From positions 1,178,001-1,242,000 of the forward strand of contig NC_058158.1 in NCBI RefSeq assembly GCF_020080835.1: 64,000 nucleotides of DNA, in the 5' to 3' direction. The notes under the pieces are model-generated. The model had not been told where the DNA came from, did no database searches, and saw nothing but the letters and a program-made list of their open reading frames with translations. A program made the translations under genes and the position numbers. Below are positions 36,800 to 50,719 of this stretch, piece after piece (within the stretch, counting starts at the first letter, position 1; the number at the start of each line of letters is the position of its first letter). This DNA is from Cotesia glomerata. Taxonomy: Eukaryota; Arthropoda; Insecta; Hymenoptera; Braconidae.

Positions 36800-37739
36800 T
36801 TTCATCAAAAAACAAAACTAAAAAATTTATTAAATCTCAATAAATTTTTCTTCAATAAAAATTTTCAACAGCTTTCTAAAAATTGCAATTTATATTCCAC
36901 TTAAAAGCTTTCCACAAATACCAAATTTTTCATAAATATCTTGCAACTTTCCCGTGAATTCAATAATTTCTTTTTTTAAAATATAACCAACTCCCCAAAT
37001 GATTTTTGACTCAATCAGATTTTATTCAAAGTACGACAAAAAGCCGAAAATAGAAGTAAAGAACGTGGGATATAGATTCTGTTGGGAGCAAATCGCCTCA
37101 GGGAATCGGTCTCCAGCCTCCAGTCTCCAGTCTCCAGTCTCGGGTCTCCATCGTCGGTCTGAGGACCATCGAAAGGTGGTTTACATCCAGCAAGTGGGTT
37201 GCTGTGATTACTTTCACCCTTCTTTGTATAATACAATCTATATACATAAAATATATACATAGGTATAGTCGGCGAGTATAAGCGATTGCCTTTTAAATGG
37301 AGCTTCAAGTAAGCTTGAAGCCGACTACTATCGGGTAAGAGTAACTGGTAACCGTGGGACTGCCCACTCGAACTAAGCGCATATCACGACGATCTATGTA
37401 TATATCTATCTACTTCTCTCTGCTCCTAGATATATTCTAGAATCGAGATGCAATAAAGAATCTCTTCTACATACTCACATATATTCACATACACATTACA
37501 CTCGAGGAGTGTAGTGTATCGATCTCGGACCTATTCGAGGTTCGAGTCGCGGAAACTCTGTTTGCAATCTACTTATGTCAGATGATTTCCATTTACTGTG
37601 CTCTCTATTTTATAATTGTCTCATTAATTAAAGCTCTGTCTGACGTTCGTTCATACATGTGTGCACATATATGCACCGCTAGGTCTCAAGTGAATTAGGA
37701 TAGATATATCATCAAATTGTAGATATATATAAGCATATA
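36800..37739. other. Non-coding single-copy stretch
   Basis: Balanced composition from about 37000. A short direct repeat of CTCCAG(T/C)CTCCAG lies at about 37110-37145. Frames of 87 and 97 codons overlap on opposite strands with no domain. Nothing else supportable. Confidence 0.42.
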
Positions 37740-37994
37740 CACGGAGAAAATAAAACAGCAATGATTACTGTTTCGCACAAATATTAGAAAAATGTTCATA
37801 GTCAGTAGTGAGTGCTGTACGAAACACGACTGGTTAGTGCCAGAACACGACTCAGTAGTGTGCAGACAATAGTCAGTAGTTTTTATGTAGCACTCCCCGA
37901 CTCTACTGTCCCAAACATTCTAACCTCATTTTCTTCCAAAGCAGTACTGAGTACCGTACAAAATAGTAATCAGTGTTGTTTTTTTTTCTCCATG
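37740..37994. mobile_element. MITE, CACGGAGAAAATAAAACAGC family, copy 1 (255 bp)
   Basis: Begins CACGGAGAAAATAAAACAGC after TA and ends in TTTTTTTCTCCATG before TA. The same element in the opposite orientation occupies 50723-50971, with shared interior phrases (TTCATAGTCAGTAGTGAGTG, CAGACAATAGTCAGTAGTTT, CAAACATTCTAACCTCATTT). Sharing plus TA flanks on both define its limits. Non-coding. Confidence 0.9.
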
Positions 37995-38057
37995 TATGTT
38001 GAACAAAAAGGAGAATTTTTTGAATAAATTTTCTTAGCTTAAGAAATTATTTTTAAA

Positions 38058-39088
38058 GAAATTTTATGGCCAGTGTATTTAAATAAAAAAATAGGTTTTT
38101 TTAGTGAAATTTAGTGTCATTGCAAAGGTCTTGACTTAAATTTGTGCCTTTTCAAGGTTTCATATTATTCTCACCGATAGTCAATTTATGATGATAAGTA
38201 TTTAGGCTGCATTTAAAAATGCTCTATTTCTAGATACATAATTAAGAAATGACCTTGTATCTTGTGAACTATTGACATTTTTAAAGATATAAGCTCACTC
38301 TAACATTACACTCATCAAGACCTTTGATTTGAGTACCTACATCAATTTTTCATATATTTATATATATTATATATATGTATATATGAAAAATATATCAAAA
38401 TGCATGTGGGTACTCAAATGAAAGCTCTTGATGAGTGTTACATCGGGATGAACTTATATCTTTGAAAATGTCAATAGTTAAGAAAATACAGTGCAATTTA
38501 ACAAAATTAAGAAATGACCTTGTATCTTGTCAACTATTGACATTTTTAAAGATAAAAACTCATCCCGATGTTACACTCATCAAGACCTTTCATTTAAGTA
38601 CCTACATCAATTTTTCATATTTTTTATATATTTATATATAATATATATGTATATATGAAAAATATATCAAAAATGAATGTGGGTACTCAAATGAAAGCTC
38701 TTGATGAGTATATCATCGGAGTGAGCTTTTATCTTAAAAAATGTCAATAATTAAGAACTGACTTTGCTATCTTGTCAACTAATGATATTTTTGAAGACAT
38801 AAGCTCATCCCGACATTACACTCATTGAGACCTTTCATTTGAGTACCCACATTAATTTTTCATATATTTATACATATTATATATATTTATATATGAAAAA
38901 TATATGAAAATTCATGTGGGTACTCAAATGAAAGCTCTTGACAAGTGTAACATCAGGATGAGCTTATATTTTTAAAAACGTCAATAGTTAAAAAAGTACA
39001 GTGCAATTTAACAAAATTCATTATTTAATAAATCAAAATTTTATTTATTTATAGTTCACAAGTCACATAGTGACTGCAAGGTTGCTAG
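38058..39088 (+). mobile_element. Helitron HelA, copy 6 (5'-truncated, three inverted-repeat units)
   Basis: Begins inside the HelA head (TATGGCCAGTGTATTTAAAT), so the TC end is missing, and finishes in GGTTGCTAG before T. The terminal hairpin has lost part of its left arm (CAAGTCACATAGTGACTG). Three TA-centred inverted-repeat units lie between. No coding sequence. Confidence 0.85.
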
Positions 39089-42000
39089 TTTTATAAAAAT
39101 TTGATAATTAATTTTGTAGATATGCAATAAAATTATTTAATAAAAAATTTAAAAATCAATAAAAATTGTAGAATAAAATATATTGCAGCACTTTTCCCCA
39201 TAATATCTCCAAAAAAAACAATATTTAAAAAAAAACAAATTCACCTAAAGCAAATATAAGATCCAATATAATGAATTAGATGTTTATTAACAGCAATTAA
39301 TTAAACAGAATACCCTGCGGCGTCTCCCATGGGTGATCTAGCAACAAGAGTCGGCCTTGCTAAAATTTCCCATACGTTTACATCGAGACAAGAATATAGA
39401 CAATACAAGGCCTATCTGTACTCATAGATTTTATTAGCGAATAAGGAGTTGGTCGGCGCAATATCGAGCTCCCCCGAGGGGTGTGAGGTCGACACGCGGC
39501 TGGCACCCTCGATAGGATGCTCATAGCGATCATTGAGTCGGTGGTACCGGGAATGTTTTGACAGGGCGGCGGGTCCACGTGCCGCTTAGCTGTTTGTAAA
39601 ACATCCACGGGTCTTTGTCACGGCGATATTAACCGGGCTCTCAAGTTATGAGTGTGTGGTACCACTGCTACTGCATCTAATATAATGCGAGTATATAGAA
39701 CTACAGAGGCAGTGCAGCTCTGGAGCGAGATAAAAATAACACAAGACACAGATGAAAGAGAAAAGACCCGCAAAGAAAACCGTGGAGAGCAAAACGCGTG
39801 CCGGTGCCAATCGGTTGGCATTGTTAGGGCTCAAGGGCCAACCGATAGCTCTACTTTGCTTTATACGAGGCTCGATCAACGCTTTGCTGTTTAATATACA
39901 TGAATATATGTATAGAAGTGATTTGTTTTCATCTCTGTCGCTCAGATATGTATAATAACACGCGTAGGGCCACAATATCCGATTTAAATTAATTCTCAAT
40001 CGCACTCATACTCGCTACTCGTCAATTATTTTATAAACATGCTACATCAATTGCTTCGGACTCTTTAAACATCACTCGTTACTCCACAATATGCAATTAA
40101 ATATAATAACAATAATATTATACATTTGCATATCCAGTAGTGTCAGTTTTTAATCGGCGATATAAATGGAAACAATAGTCATTATTTTGTAATATTTTGT
40201 GATTTAATTAGAGCTGAATAATCGAATATTGATTTGTTTGTATTTGGAATTTTATTTTGGTAAAAAGTTTTTAAATTTGTGGAGATAAAAAAATTAATTT
40301 GGAAAATGCTAAACTAATTATTTATTATTTACTGGTAATAATAATGTATTGATAAAAAAAATTAAATTGCACTTGGAAAAGAAAATTTTGAGCCAAAAAA
40401 ATTATTTTAAAGTTATTTTTTGTATAAAAACAAACAATAAAATTCTTAAACTTAAAATCTGTCTTTTTTTGAGCGAATTTTATTTTTTAATAATTTTTTC
40501 TCTTGATTTAAATGAATTTTTTTATTGAACTATCAACTTTTAAAATATCAAAACTTAAAAAATAAAACAAATATTAAATTATTTTTTAATTTATAGATTT
40601 TTTTGATGTCAAACTTTATTTTTAGTAAATTATTACTTAAATTTAGAATAAAAAAATAATTTTCTCAAAGTTTTGTAAAAAAAATTAAATTGCACTTGGA
40701 GAAAAAATTTTGAGCCAAAGAAATCATTTTGAAGTTATTTTTTGCCTCAAAACAAGCAATAAAATTTTTAAACTGAAAAATTAGTCTTTTTTTTGAGCGA
40801 ATTTTATTTTAAGAATTTTTTCTCATGATTTAAATGAATTTTTTTATTAATCTATAAATTTTTAAATTATCAAAACTTAAAAAATAAGACAAAAATTAAA
40901 TTAATTTTTAATTTATAGAATTTTTTAATATCAAACTTTATTTTTAGTAAATTATGAATTAAATTTAGAATAAAAAAATAATTTTCTCAAAGTTTTGTAA
41001 AAAAAATTAAATTGCACTTGGAGAAAAAATTTTGAGCCAAAAAAAAAATTTTGAAGTTATTTTTTTGTCTCAAAACAAGCAATAAAATTTTTAAACTTAA
41101 AAATCTGTCTTTTTTTGAGCGAATTTTATTTTTCTATTGATATTATTGAAGTTTTTATTAATCTGTCAATTTTTAAATAATCAAAACTTAATAAATAAGA
41201 CAAATATTGAATAATTTTTTAATTTATAGAATTTTTTAATATCAACCTTTATTTTTAATAAATTAATAAATAAATTATTTATAAAATAAATAAAACAAAA
41301 ATATTTACAATGATAAAAAATTTTCAAAGTTTTGTAAATAAAATAAAAATTATTTAATTCATTAATAAAACATCAAAATTCAATAAATTTACATTTCTAT
41401 CATTTTTTAAATACCAAATATTAATTATTTTATACTTTAAAATAAAAAGAAACAAGTATAGACTTAAAAAATAAAAAATTTTAAATATTTGTCTTAATAC
41501 AATTTAAACCTCTAAACACAAACCGTTTGTTTCTGACAAATATTAAATTAAAATTCAATCAAATAAAAATATTAACCGACCAACTGTTATATTTGTGGCG
41601 AATAAATTTACCATTAAAAAATATTTATCAGCCTTTTATTTCTTTACATTAAAAAAAACAAAAAGAGATACTAAAAGATCAAGCATCCCAGCTCACGCAA
41701 CGAGAAACCCGATGAAATAATAAAGTCATTATTCATTTTCATTACCAAGTAATATTTAATGAGTCGAAATATCAGATGAGATATAAAATAAAAAAAAAAA
41801 TTCTCTTTCGAACAAACAATGCCAGCTGAAGCGTGATACGGTTTTTTATTATTTAGTAGCTTTTATGTAAACAAACAGCGAGCTGACAAGGGCACAGGTG
41901 TGTCGAGGGGTCACAGGTACATGTAACGTCAACTATAAAGTTAACTATAAAATAAAAAATTTTATCCAGGTCTCTCCCCGTCACGCGATTGGATATAATC

Positions 42001-42979
42001 GCCCGAAAGGGTTCAATGGATGTTTTCCGAATGAGAAAATAAAAAATAAGAATTTTATTTGTGTAGTTGGTTGTAGTCCAGATAAGAAGAGCGCAAAAGG
42101 GAGATAGAAGAGACGAGAAGAGCTTTAGACTGATGATGCATCAGAGGAGTGATCCACGCGAGAAAAACGAGCGGATCGTGACGGGTACAATGTCCGCCAT
42201 TGTTTGCTCAACGAAAGTAGTAATGTAACTCACGACTGTTTACGCCGGGTAAATAGGCAAACAAGGAATTGCGAGCGGTGTACATCGACTTTACCTGGAA
42301 AACTCTTAACTCTTAACTCTCAGCTCGGGAGAAAATGATTACAGTGTGAAGTGATAAGAATGAAACCAGTTTTATATAAAATAATCTGATGTAGAAAAAG
42401 TTAATTTGTGTATATATGTAACTAAACACACATGTGCGCCCCTTTCCACGTAACATGTATGGAGCGACCCTTGAGACTGTTACTGTATCAGCAGTTCCTA
42501 ATTAAATCGAGAAGGGTCAGCAGTGGCTCGCCGCACCGGTTAAAGATTCTGTACTTGTTTGAGCCCAGATCCCAGATTGTGGTCCTGATTTTCTCAAATC
42601 TAACATCTCACGTTCATAATACTCTCCCGAAAGTTATCTTCTGTTTAAACTTAATCCTCAAACTAGAGTTGGGAGTTGCTACTCGCCTGATTCACCCGAA
42701 AGTTTTACGAGAAAATTTATTCATGGCTCTGTCACCAAAAATTTATAAGTCAAACTCTCGAGAGGAATTTTCTAGTTTTCTGTCAAGGGGACAAGAATTA
42801 CTGAGCTAATTTTTATGGTCAATATTTTTATAAATTTTTTTAAAAATAAAAATTAGTGTCATTTTTTTCTAAATTCGCTTCAATAATTGCAATAAAATTT
42901 CATCAGAAAAAATATATATTATTAAAAAAATACTTTTGACTCCAGAATTTTCTGCTGGCTCAATTTGAATTATAGTAAA
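39089..42979. other. Non-coding; two balanced islands and a tandem repeat
   Basis: Islands at about 39290-40140 and 41680-42830 are single-copy with overlapping short frames on both strands (119 codons minus at 40005-39646; 125 codons plus at 42432-42809). None has a recognisable domain. Between them is A/T-rich DNA with a 322-bp tandem repeat. No gene called. Confidence 0.45.
40360..41280. repeat. Tandem repeat, 322-bp unit, about three copies
   Basis: AAATTGCACTTGGA recurs at 40364, 40686 and 41008 (exactly 322 bp apart). Each is followed by TTTGAGCCAAA, GAAGTTATTTTTTG and TTTTTTTGAGCGAATTTTAT. The last copy decays. Non-coding. Confidence 0.85.
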
Positions 42980-43700
42980 CTAGCACTATGTGACTGTCGT
43001 GACTTATGAACTATAAATAAATAAAATTTTGCTTTATTAAATAATGACTTTTGTTAAATTGCACTGTACTTTCTTGAATATTGACATTTTTCAAGATATA
43101 AGCTCATCCTGATGTTACACTCATCAAGAGCTTTCATTTGAGTACCCACATGCATTTTGATATATTTTTCATATATACATATATGTAATATATATAAATA
43201 TATAAAATATATGAAAATTTGATGTGGGTACTCAAATGAAAGGTCTCGATGAGTATAACATCAGGATGAGCTTATATCTTTAAAAATATCAATAGTTGAC
43301 AAGATACAAGGTAATTTTTTAATTGTGTCAAATTGCACTGTACTTTCTCAACTATTGACGTTTTTAAAAATATAAGCCCATCTTAAAGTTACACTCATCA
43401 AGAGCTTTCATTTGAGTACCCATATGCATTTTTGATATATTTTTCATATATTCATATATATAAATATATAAAATATATGAAAAATTGATGTGGGTACTCA
43501 AATGAAAGGTCTCGATGAATATAACATCAGGATGAGCTTATATCTTTGAAAATCTCAATAGTTGACAAGATACAGGGTCATTTCTTAATTTTGTTAAATT
43601 GCACTGTACCTTCTTAACTATTGACGTTTTTAAAGATATAAGCTCATCTTGAAGTAACACTCATCAAGAGCTTTCATTTGAGTACCTATATGCATTTTTG

Positions 43701-43795
<95 letters not shown>

Positions 43796-43915
43796 GTAAA
43801 TATATAAAATATATAAAAAATTGATGTGGGTACTCAAATGAAAGGTCTCGATGAGTGTAACATCGGGATGAGCTTATATCTTTAATAATGTCAACAGTTC
43901 AAGAGATAAAGTCAT
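42980..43915 (-). mobile_element. Helitron HelA, copy 7 (reversed, three units, 5' end lost)
   Basis: CTAG at 42980-42983 after A. The terminal hairpin is shortened (TAGCACTATGTGACTG). Three inverted-repeat units follow; the third has an expanded (TA)n centre (~43704-43788). Similarity ends near 43915 at CAAGAGATAAAGTCAT, before the HelA 5' head. Non-coding. Confidence 0.84.
43704..43788. repeat. (TA)n expansion at the centre of a Helitron unit
   Basis: Long uninterrupted TA alternation exactly where other HelA units have a short TATATA loop region. Confidence 0.95.
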
Positions 43916-44776
43916 AAAAGAAATTTTTTTGAGAAAAAAATCATTAGATCTAAAAATTTTACAGTAACTTTTTTTTTTTAATGAGCCAGCTGTATTCTGT
44001 ACCTATCATAAAGATTTTTAAGAAGCTAAAAAAGAAGTTTTTCAGCGTTTAACTTCTGCTGACATATAACTAGAGAGTCAACAGTAAACTGTGACACATT
44101 TATTGTTTTAATCATGTGTAAAACACGTAACACATGCAACGCGTGATTTAAGAAGCAAGGGTCAACTCGATAACGCGGGACTTTGTTTGTTATTTAAGGC
44201 ACGAGTACCCGGAGGACATATGTCCACCTTGGAAGCTCAACAATCCGAAGTGACATGGATAGGTAGCTGACAAACTTAAACTTACCGGGTGTAATAGAGT
44301 CTGGTGTCTGGTGAGCGCCACGCAACCACTCTTTGCACATGAGCGTCCATGGAGTGCAAACTCGGCCATATGTTTGTACCTTTCTGTCACGTCAATCTGG
44401 GCTCATTAGTGTTTGCTTATCCAGTAAACGATCGAGCTTTACGCCATCGGAGACTTGTTAATTAAAAGTAAAAAAATAGTTTCGTTAATTAATTAATTAT
44501 AATTAATTAATGAACGGATGAATGGGTATTATTAAAGAGATAAAAGCAATGACCTCATATATCGAGGGTCAGTTGGTGAATTGATGGCTCGGTGGAGCCA
44601 ATCGGACACGGGCAGACCAGAGAGCCGGAGAGCTGGAGAGCAGTGATCGTAAAAAATTCATTACTCGCCCGAGGAATCGATCGACAATCCGTGTAATTAC
44701 GTAACCCCTCTTTCCAGCTCTGTCCCGCGGTTTATTCTCTAGCTCCAGCGGCAAAGTTCTGTCTGCTCGCATCGCG

Positions 44777-44809
44777 GATGATGGTGATGGTGATGGTGAT
44801 GATGATGAG
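44777..44809 (+). repeat. (GATGGT)n / (GAT)n microsatellite
   Basis: GATGATGGTGATGGTGATGG followed by TGATGATGATGAG. On the minus strand it encodes a Ser-Pro-rich stretch in one frame, considered artefactual. Confidence 0.9.
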
Positions 44810-45289
44810 AGGATCGGGCGAATTCTCTCAACGTTTCGGATCAAATCGGCTTGTTAAATGTGCATTGAGTATCGAGTATTGAATTGAGTGTTGCTACGCA
44901 ATCGTTATTGCAACTACCACTCTTATTGCCGTACATTTTTTAAAGCCCCTCTTCGTTAAAGCTCTTTATAATCGCTTGAATTTTCACCGAAACGTTTCAA
45001 CAGTATTAAAATTTTAATTTATTTTGAACTTTTTGAGATTATTATTATTATACGTATATATTAGATATTAATGTGTACTGTGAGAAAATTGAAGTTTGTA
45101 CCAAGTTTAAAGGGCTGTTTGTAATGCTAAGTTTCATAAGAGATTGTAATTTTGTTAATTATCAAGATATTAATAATGTTATATTGTTTGGAAGTGAAAT
45201 TCTGATTTTTTTTTTATATTCTTAAAATGTCAATAAATATCATACCAAAAAATGGATATTAAATATGTTTTTCATTTTTTTTTATTAGT

Positions 45290-46210
45290 TTGAAAAATGC
45301 CTAAAATTTAGGCTTCTATACCAGAATACCCCCTTAATAATATAATATTCAGCTCAAAACTTTTCTTATTATTTTTACTATAAAAAATTTTTTAATAAGG
45401 CCACATATGGTCATGTATAATAATAAAAAAAATATTTTGTTTATTTTTCTAAAATTTTGTATGCTAATTAAAATTTTTAATTAAATAAAATTTATTTAGA
45501 AGTTAATTGAACCAAAAATCAATGTTAAAGAAGTTCTAGAGAAGCTACAGTGAAAAAAAAAATTTTTATGCTAGAACTAAATACCTCAAACTCAAATATC
45601 TTATAGCGCGAAGGTTTAGCGACCATGCGCCACCTATTGGATTTTTTTAAAACTAACTTTAATAAAAAAATGAAATATGATCAATTTCGATACTCAAAAT
45701 TTTTTACCGGTTATTATTGTTATTTTTTATCAAATATGATCATTTATTAGTTTGAAAAAAGCCTAAAATTTAGGCTTATAGACCAGAATACCCCCTTAAT
45801 AATATAATATTCAGCTCAAAACTTTTATTATTTTTACTATAAAAAATTTTTTAATAAGGCTACATATGGTCATGTATAATAATAAAAAAAAATATTTTGT
45901 TCATTTTTCTAAAATTTTATAAGCCAATTGAAATTTATAATTAAATGAAATTTATTTAGTAATTAATTGAGCCAAAAATCAATATTAAATATGTTCTTTA
46001 GAAGCTAGAGTAAAAAAAAAATTTTTATTCTATAACTAAGTACCTCAAACTTAAAATCTCTTGTTACGAGAAAATTTAGCGACCATGCGCCACCTGTTGG
46101 ATTTTTTGAAAACTAACTTTGTTAAAAAAATTAATTGTGGTAGATTTACAGATTAAAAATTTTTTTACAGATTATTATTGTTATTTTTTTATTAAATATG
46201 ATAATTTTCA
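45290..46210. repeat. Two-copy tandem repeat, ~462-bp unit, with GCGCCACCT core
   Basis: GCCTAAAATTTAGGCTT followed by ACCAGAATACCCCCTTAATA occurs at 45299 and 45761. Each unit later has TTTAGCGACCATGCGCCACC (cores at 45625 and 46085) and GGATTTTTT plus ACTAACTTT. The unit is a longer relative of the repeats at 6.4 and 28 kb. Confidence 0.85.
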
Positions 46211-47479
46211 CGTAAAAAATAAAATTTAAACCCATAATTATCGAGCTAAAAATTCTTAAACATAAAATATATGACTTGCTTGAACATCGAGATTATTCTT
46301 ATCTGCCAGAGGTGGGTATTTTTGAATTAAACGTTTCTCAAAGGTTTCCAAGAAGTATCACCGACAAAACTTAGAGGCTAGTAATAATTCATCATCCGGT
46401 TTCAGTATTTTTAAATATCATATATATATTTTATGTTTATATACTATATATAGAGGATGTCTACGTGACTCACGTGTGAGTGAGCAGATACAAAAAAGCG
46501 TTGTTAATAATATTTAAAATTGCGCAAAGAAATAGAAGAATATAAGCGGTGTGGATTTAGGTAGCGTGAGTTTTTTCTTAAAAACTTACAGAGTATAATG
46601 TACAATACATGTAACATATTGTAACACAAGTACACAAGCATATAAGTTTATGAGTAGGAGGAGAAATTGTGAAGAAAGGAAACTCAAGTCTGTTATTTCG
46701 AAGAGGTATAAAACGTCACCCGATAACGATATTTGCTTTTCTACCACACTCTAGTAAGGTGATGAAATATCTCTGTGTAGTTATGTACGTGCTCCACACC
46801 GATTAGTTCTTTTAAACGGTATTAAATTGTCAGTAATTTTTTAAGGCCATTAAACGTTTAATGTGTGTTACACTTTAAAAATATATATCATCTTACAAAT
46901 TACTCATTTTTATGATTATGATTATAATTATAATTATGATTTTTATGATAATAATTTAGGAGACCTTAATAAATTTGATTTTTATCTGCTACGCAGTTTA
47001 ATTTTTAATTAATTAACACGAATAAGAATAATTGTAATTTCATTTCGGGGATTTAATTAGCGATGATTGTCCGGAAAAAAGTGGATCCTGATTAGAGGAT
47101 CGAGACAAGAACCCCAAACCTTCGTCTTGTTCTTTCGTTCGCGATTTGGTTAATTCGATAGACTCTAGAATCTCGGCAGTCGTCAGTACGAAAACTCCAA
47201 GAGTTCCCGGTAATTAATTATACCAACGTACCGTCTCGACGACGAAGGACGAGCAGTATGGAGGATGACGGAGCCAACCAGCTGTACATGATTCATCTAA
47301 CGAACCAAATTCTTAAATTAACGAGAGCTAGCTATATATCTTTTGCGCTCTTTTTTCTCCCGATTAAGTCGAGCTTATTTTTGCACCTACAGGCTCAGTT
47401 ATACCTTCATTAGTAGTACTCAATATATAAATCGGTGCTGATAAATCACCCGGAAAGACGAGACAAGAAATTAAATGTA

Positions 47480-48526
47480 CACAGAAAAAAAGGTTCACTT
47501 GAGCTAAGAAAATATTTTTCTTTCTAATTATTTTCTTGAGCAAAAAAAATTTTTTTTTTGACACAAGAAATTTCACTTATTCCAACAAAATTAATTCTCT
47601 TGCTTTAAGAAATACGTATCTTGATCCAAGAAAATTTATTTAAGTCAAGAAAATCTTGTTGTTTTTAAAAAATTCAGCCTCTTGATAGAAGTTAATTTTC
47701 TTGTCTTGAGAAAATTTCTCTCTTGCTCCAAAAAATTAAATATAAAGTAAAGAGAGTTAGAAGTAAATTTGTATATTCAATACGTATAATTGCACGTTAA
47801 AATAATATAAAATGGGTATCAAATATTCAAGAGAAAAATTTTCTCAAGGTGTGAAAATTTTTTTCTCAGCTGAAGTAGGTAGCGCTGCTTCCCTAAAGTA
47901 TCTAAAAATCTTGATCTATTATAAAAATTTATTGTATCAAGTATTTATGATAATTTGAATTAAGAAAAATTACTTCCACCAAGAACAGAATTTAAAGAAA
48001 AATTTTTACTTCGGTCTTCCTTCAAGCACTTGAAAATTTTCTTGATCCAAGAACATTTATTTAAGTCAAGAAAATCTTGTTGTTTTTTGAAAAAATTCAG
48101 CCTCTTGCTCCAAAAAATTTAGTTCTTGATAGAAGTTAATTTTCTTGTCTTGAGAAAATTTCTCTCTTACTCCAAAAAATTAAATATAAAGATAGAAGTT
48201 AATTTTCATTAATATTTTTATTGATTAACATGTCAAATGGAAAGATCAAATAATATTTCATCAATTTTTTTTCATTCAATATGTATAATTGCACGCTAAA
48301 ATAATATAAAATAAAGCTGAAGTAGGTAGCGCTGCTTCCCTAAAGTATCTAAAAATCTTGATCAAATATAAAAATTTATTGTATCAAGTATTTATGATCT
48401 GAATTAAGAAAAAATAACCCACCAAGAATAGAATTTCTCGAAAAATTTTTACTTCGGCCAACAGAACTTCGGTCTTCCTTCAGGCACCCGAAAATTTTCT
48501 TGAGTCAAGAAATTTTTCTTTCTGTG
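47480..48526. mobile_element. MITE, CACAGAAAAAAAGGTTCACTT family, copy 1 (internally duplicated)
   Basis: TA then CACAGAAAAAAAGGTTCACT at the left; TTGAGTCAAGAAATTTTTCT and TTCTGTG then TA at the right. The phrase GCTGAAGTAGGTAGCGCTGC appears twice (near 47869 and 48314), so this copy has an internal duplication of about 440 bp that the copy at 61264-61907 lacks. Rich in CTTGA/TCAAG words, non-coding. Confidence 0.88.
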
Positions 48527-50601
48527 TAATAGTGAATATTTGTAAAATTTGAGCAAGTTATTGCTTTATTTTTCTTTCTTCTCTGGCTAAGGGGTTCATA
48601 TTATCTTATGTAATATATAAGGGAGGTATATGGCATATTATACATATATATGGTTTATTGGTCTACTGTTAAGTTCCTGGGGAACAGCACTTGGAATAAT
48701 TGAAGAAGGCTAATGGATCCGCAGTTACTGTTATTTGCACAGTTTTAAAACACTGTTTTAAGAGATCCGAATTTTTTTTCCAGGAGGTTAAATTACTATT
48801 TCTCTTCTTTGACTTTAGATTTTGGTTTTTTATCACAAAAAATCGGATTAAAAATTTAATTAAATCTTTATTACAAAAAATTGATCTTAAATTGGTAGAT
48901 TTTTTAATGAAAAAAATAAATTGATTAATTTAATGTTATTTTTTGTTTTATAAAAAAAATTAATTTGATGGTTAATAAAAATTTCTAATACACGGATAAA
49001 AAGACTTGATTAAAATTTTTCAAAATTTTTTAAATTTTTAATTTTAAATAAAAATATGAACTTATTTTTTAGTTAATTAAAAAAAAAAATTTATAAAGTG
49101 GCTGCAAAAAAAATATTAATTAAATATAAAACTCTTTAATTTTTTTCAATATTTATAAAAAAAAATAAATTAAAATTTTTTAATAAAAAATTTAATTAAA
49201 TAATATTAATTCTTTGAAAAATTGTAATAATTATTAAAAAAATTAAAAATATAATCTAAAAATTTCGAAACTCTACCGACAGACTAGAAAAACACTAAAA
49301 ATAAAAAAAAGGTGAGAAATATAAAATAAATTGATAAAAAAATTCGAAAAAAGTAATTTTCAAGTCAGAATAGTTATTTATTCTTGAGTAATAAAAACTC
49401 CGAGACCTTGTTATATATTTGGTTTGAAAAAAGGCTGTAAAAAAATAGTAGGTGATTCGAGATAGAGTCTCACGGAAATTTCTAAGGATATCTTATCATC
49501 GGTGGGACTCGGCGTCGACACATGCACTGTTATCAGCCAAATGTATTTATGGGGTGGGATATATGAACTCAGACACGAGGACAAAGAGATAGACCCGATA
49601 AAAGTTTTGCGTTTAATTCACTCTTCACTCGGCAATTACAATAATTATAATAATAAATTAAATTACACGTATTAAGTATTAAGTAAAAGTTGGCAAAAAT
49701 TAAAACATTTACAATCCGAATTTTTAGTTATATTTGTCAGATATTTATCACAAATCCAGATATATAAATAATCTTATCATAATGAAAAGTATAAAAGACG
49801 TAAAGGAGACAAGAGACGAGCCGGGCCTGCCTGCTAATATTAATGAATAATGAATTACATAAATTATTATATCAATGCAAAAAATAACCTCGCGCAATCG
49901 TTGCGTAACCCGCCGGTTTTTATAATTTTATAAATTTTATTTATTTTTTATTTTCTCACCGAAACTTTCATTTTTCTATTTACGTACATTTTATATTAAT
50001 GAAATTTATTAATGAAAATTTTAGGTGTGAGTTTAATAAAAGGGCGGGAAACTGTGAGCGTCTTGGCGCCTGTGAAAGCGATCTTTGGGTTGCAATAGCT
50101 GCCATAGTAACCAGGTTCGCCTTAGGGTCACGTATAACAGGTATTCCGAACTCTGAATGCGAACGGTTAGCTGCTCTCTCGTTCAATGTTTACACAAGTG
50201 TATATCGGTTGGTTAATTACTCCATACTCATCTAATTGGTCCTCATTTTTCGTAAATCATTACTGATAATTTATTCGGTCTGATTGCATAACATAAAATA
50301 TGAAATTTGGAGAGTAGTTGACCCTGGAGCTACTGAGAGTTAATTTTTTTTGCATTTGAGCTTTTTTCAAAGTCTGAAGTAAAAATACTTTTTCATTAAA
50401 ATTAAAAAAAAAAACCTTTTTAAACAATTTAATTTAATTATTTACTTGTTCTAGAGCTTTTTAAAAAGTAGTATTTGAAAATTTTGCTTAAAATGAAGTA
50501 TTTTTTGAAAACGGAAACATTAAAGGTCAAAAATTTTTTTTATAAGAGATAATTTAATATTTAATTTAAAATTTTGATAAAAATTAAATCTTGATTTTTT
50601 A
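48527..50601. other. Non-coding, A/T-rich, with small balanced islands
   Basis: Mostly A/T-rich with no tandem structure that I can define. A balanced patch at 50.0-50.24 kb is open on both strands (78 codons plus, 68 minus), without domain or splice support. Nothing else seen. Confidence 0.45.
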
Positions 50602-50719
50602 CTAGCAACCTTGCAGTCACTATGTGACTGCCATGACTTGTGAACTATAAATAAATAAAATTTTGCTTTATTAAATAATGACTTTTGTTAAATTGCAATG
50701 TACTTTACTTTCTTAAATA

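Larger units (their letters stand above)
43916..47479. other. Non-coding; islands plus a tandem repeat
   Basis: Balanced island at 44.1-45.0 kb with frames of 66 and 91 codons on the minus strand and a GATGGT microsatellite. Then come a 462-bp tandem repeat (45290-46210) and a further island at 46.27-47.45 kb. A short palindrome of TTAATTAATTA type lies at about 44483-44514. No gene supportable. Confidence 0.45.

Noticed and set aside
37530..37570. GGTTCGAGTC, a match to a tRNA B box
   Set aside because: No A box at the right distance, no T-arm pairing around it and no acceptor stem; a chance match.
42432..42809. 125-codon plus-strand frame starting with ATG
   Set aside because: No recognisable domain or signal peptide, and no convincing downstream poly(A) signal or splice site. 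Kept only as part of the non-coding island.
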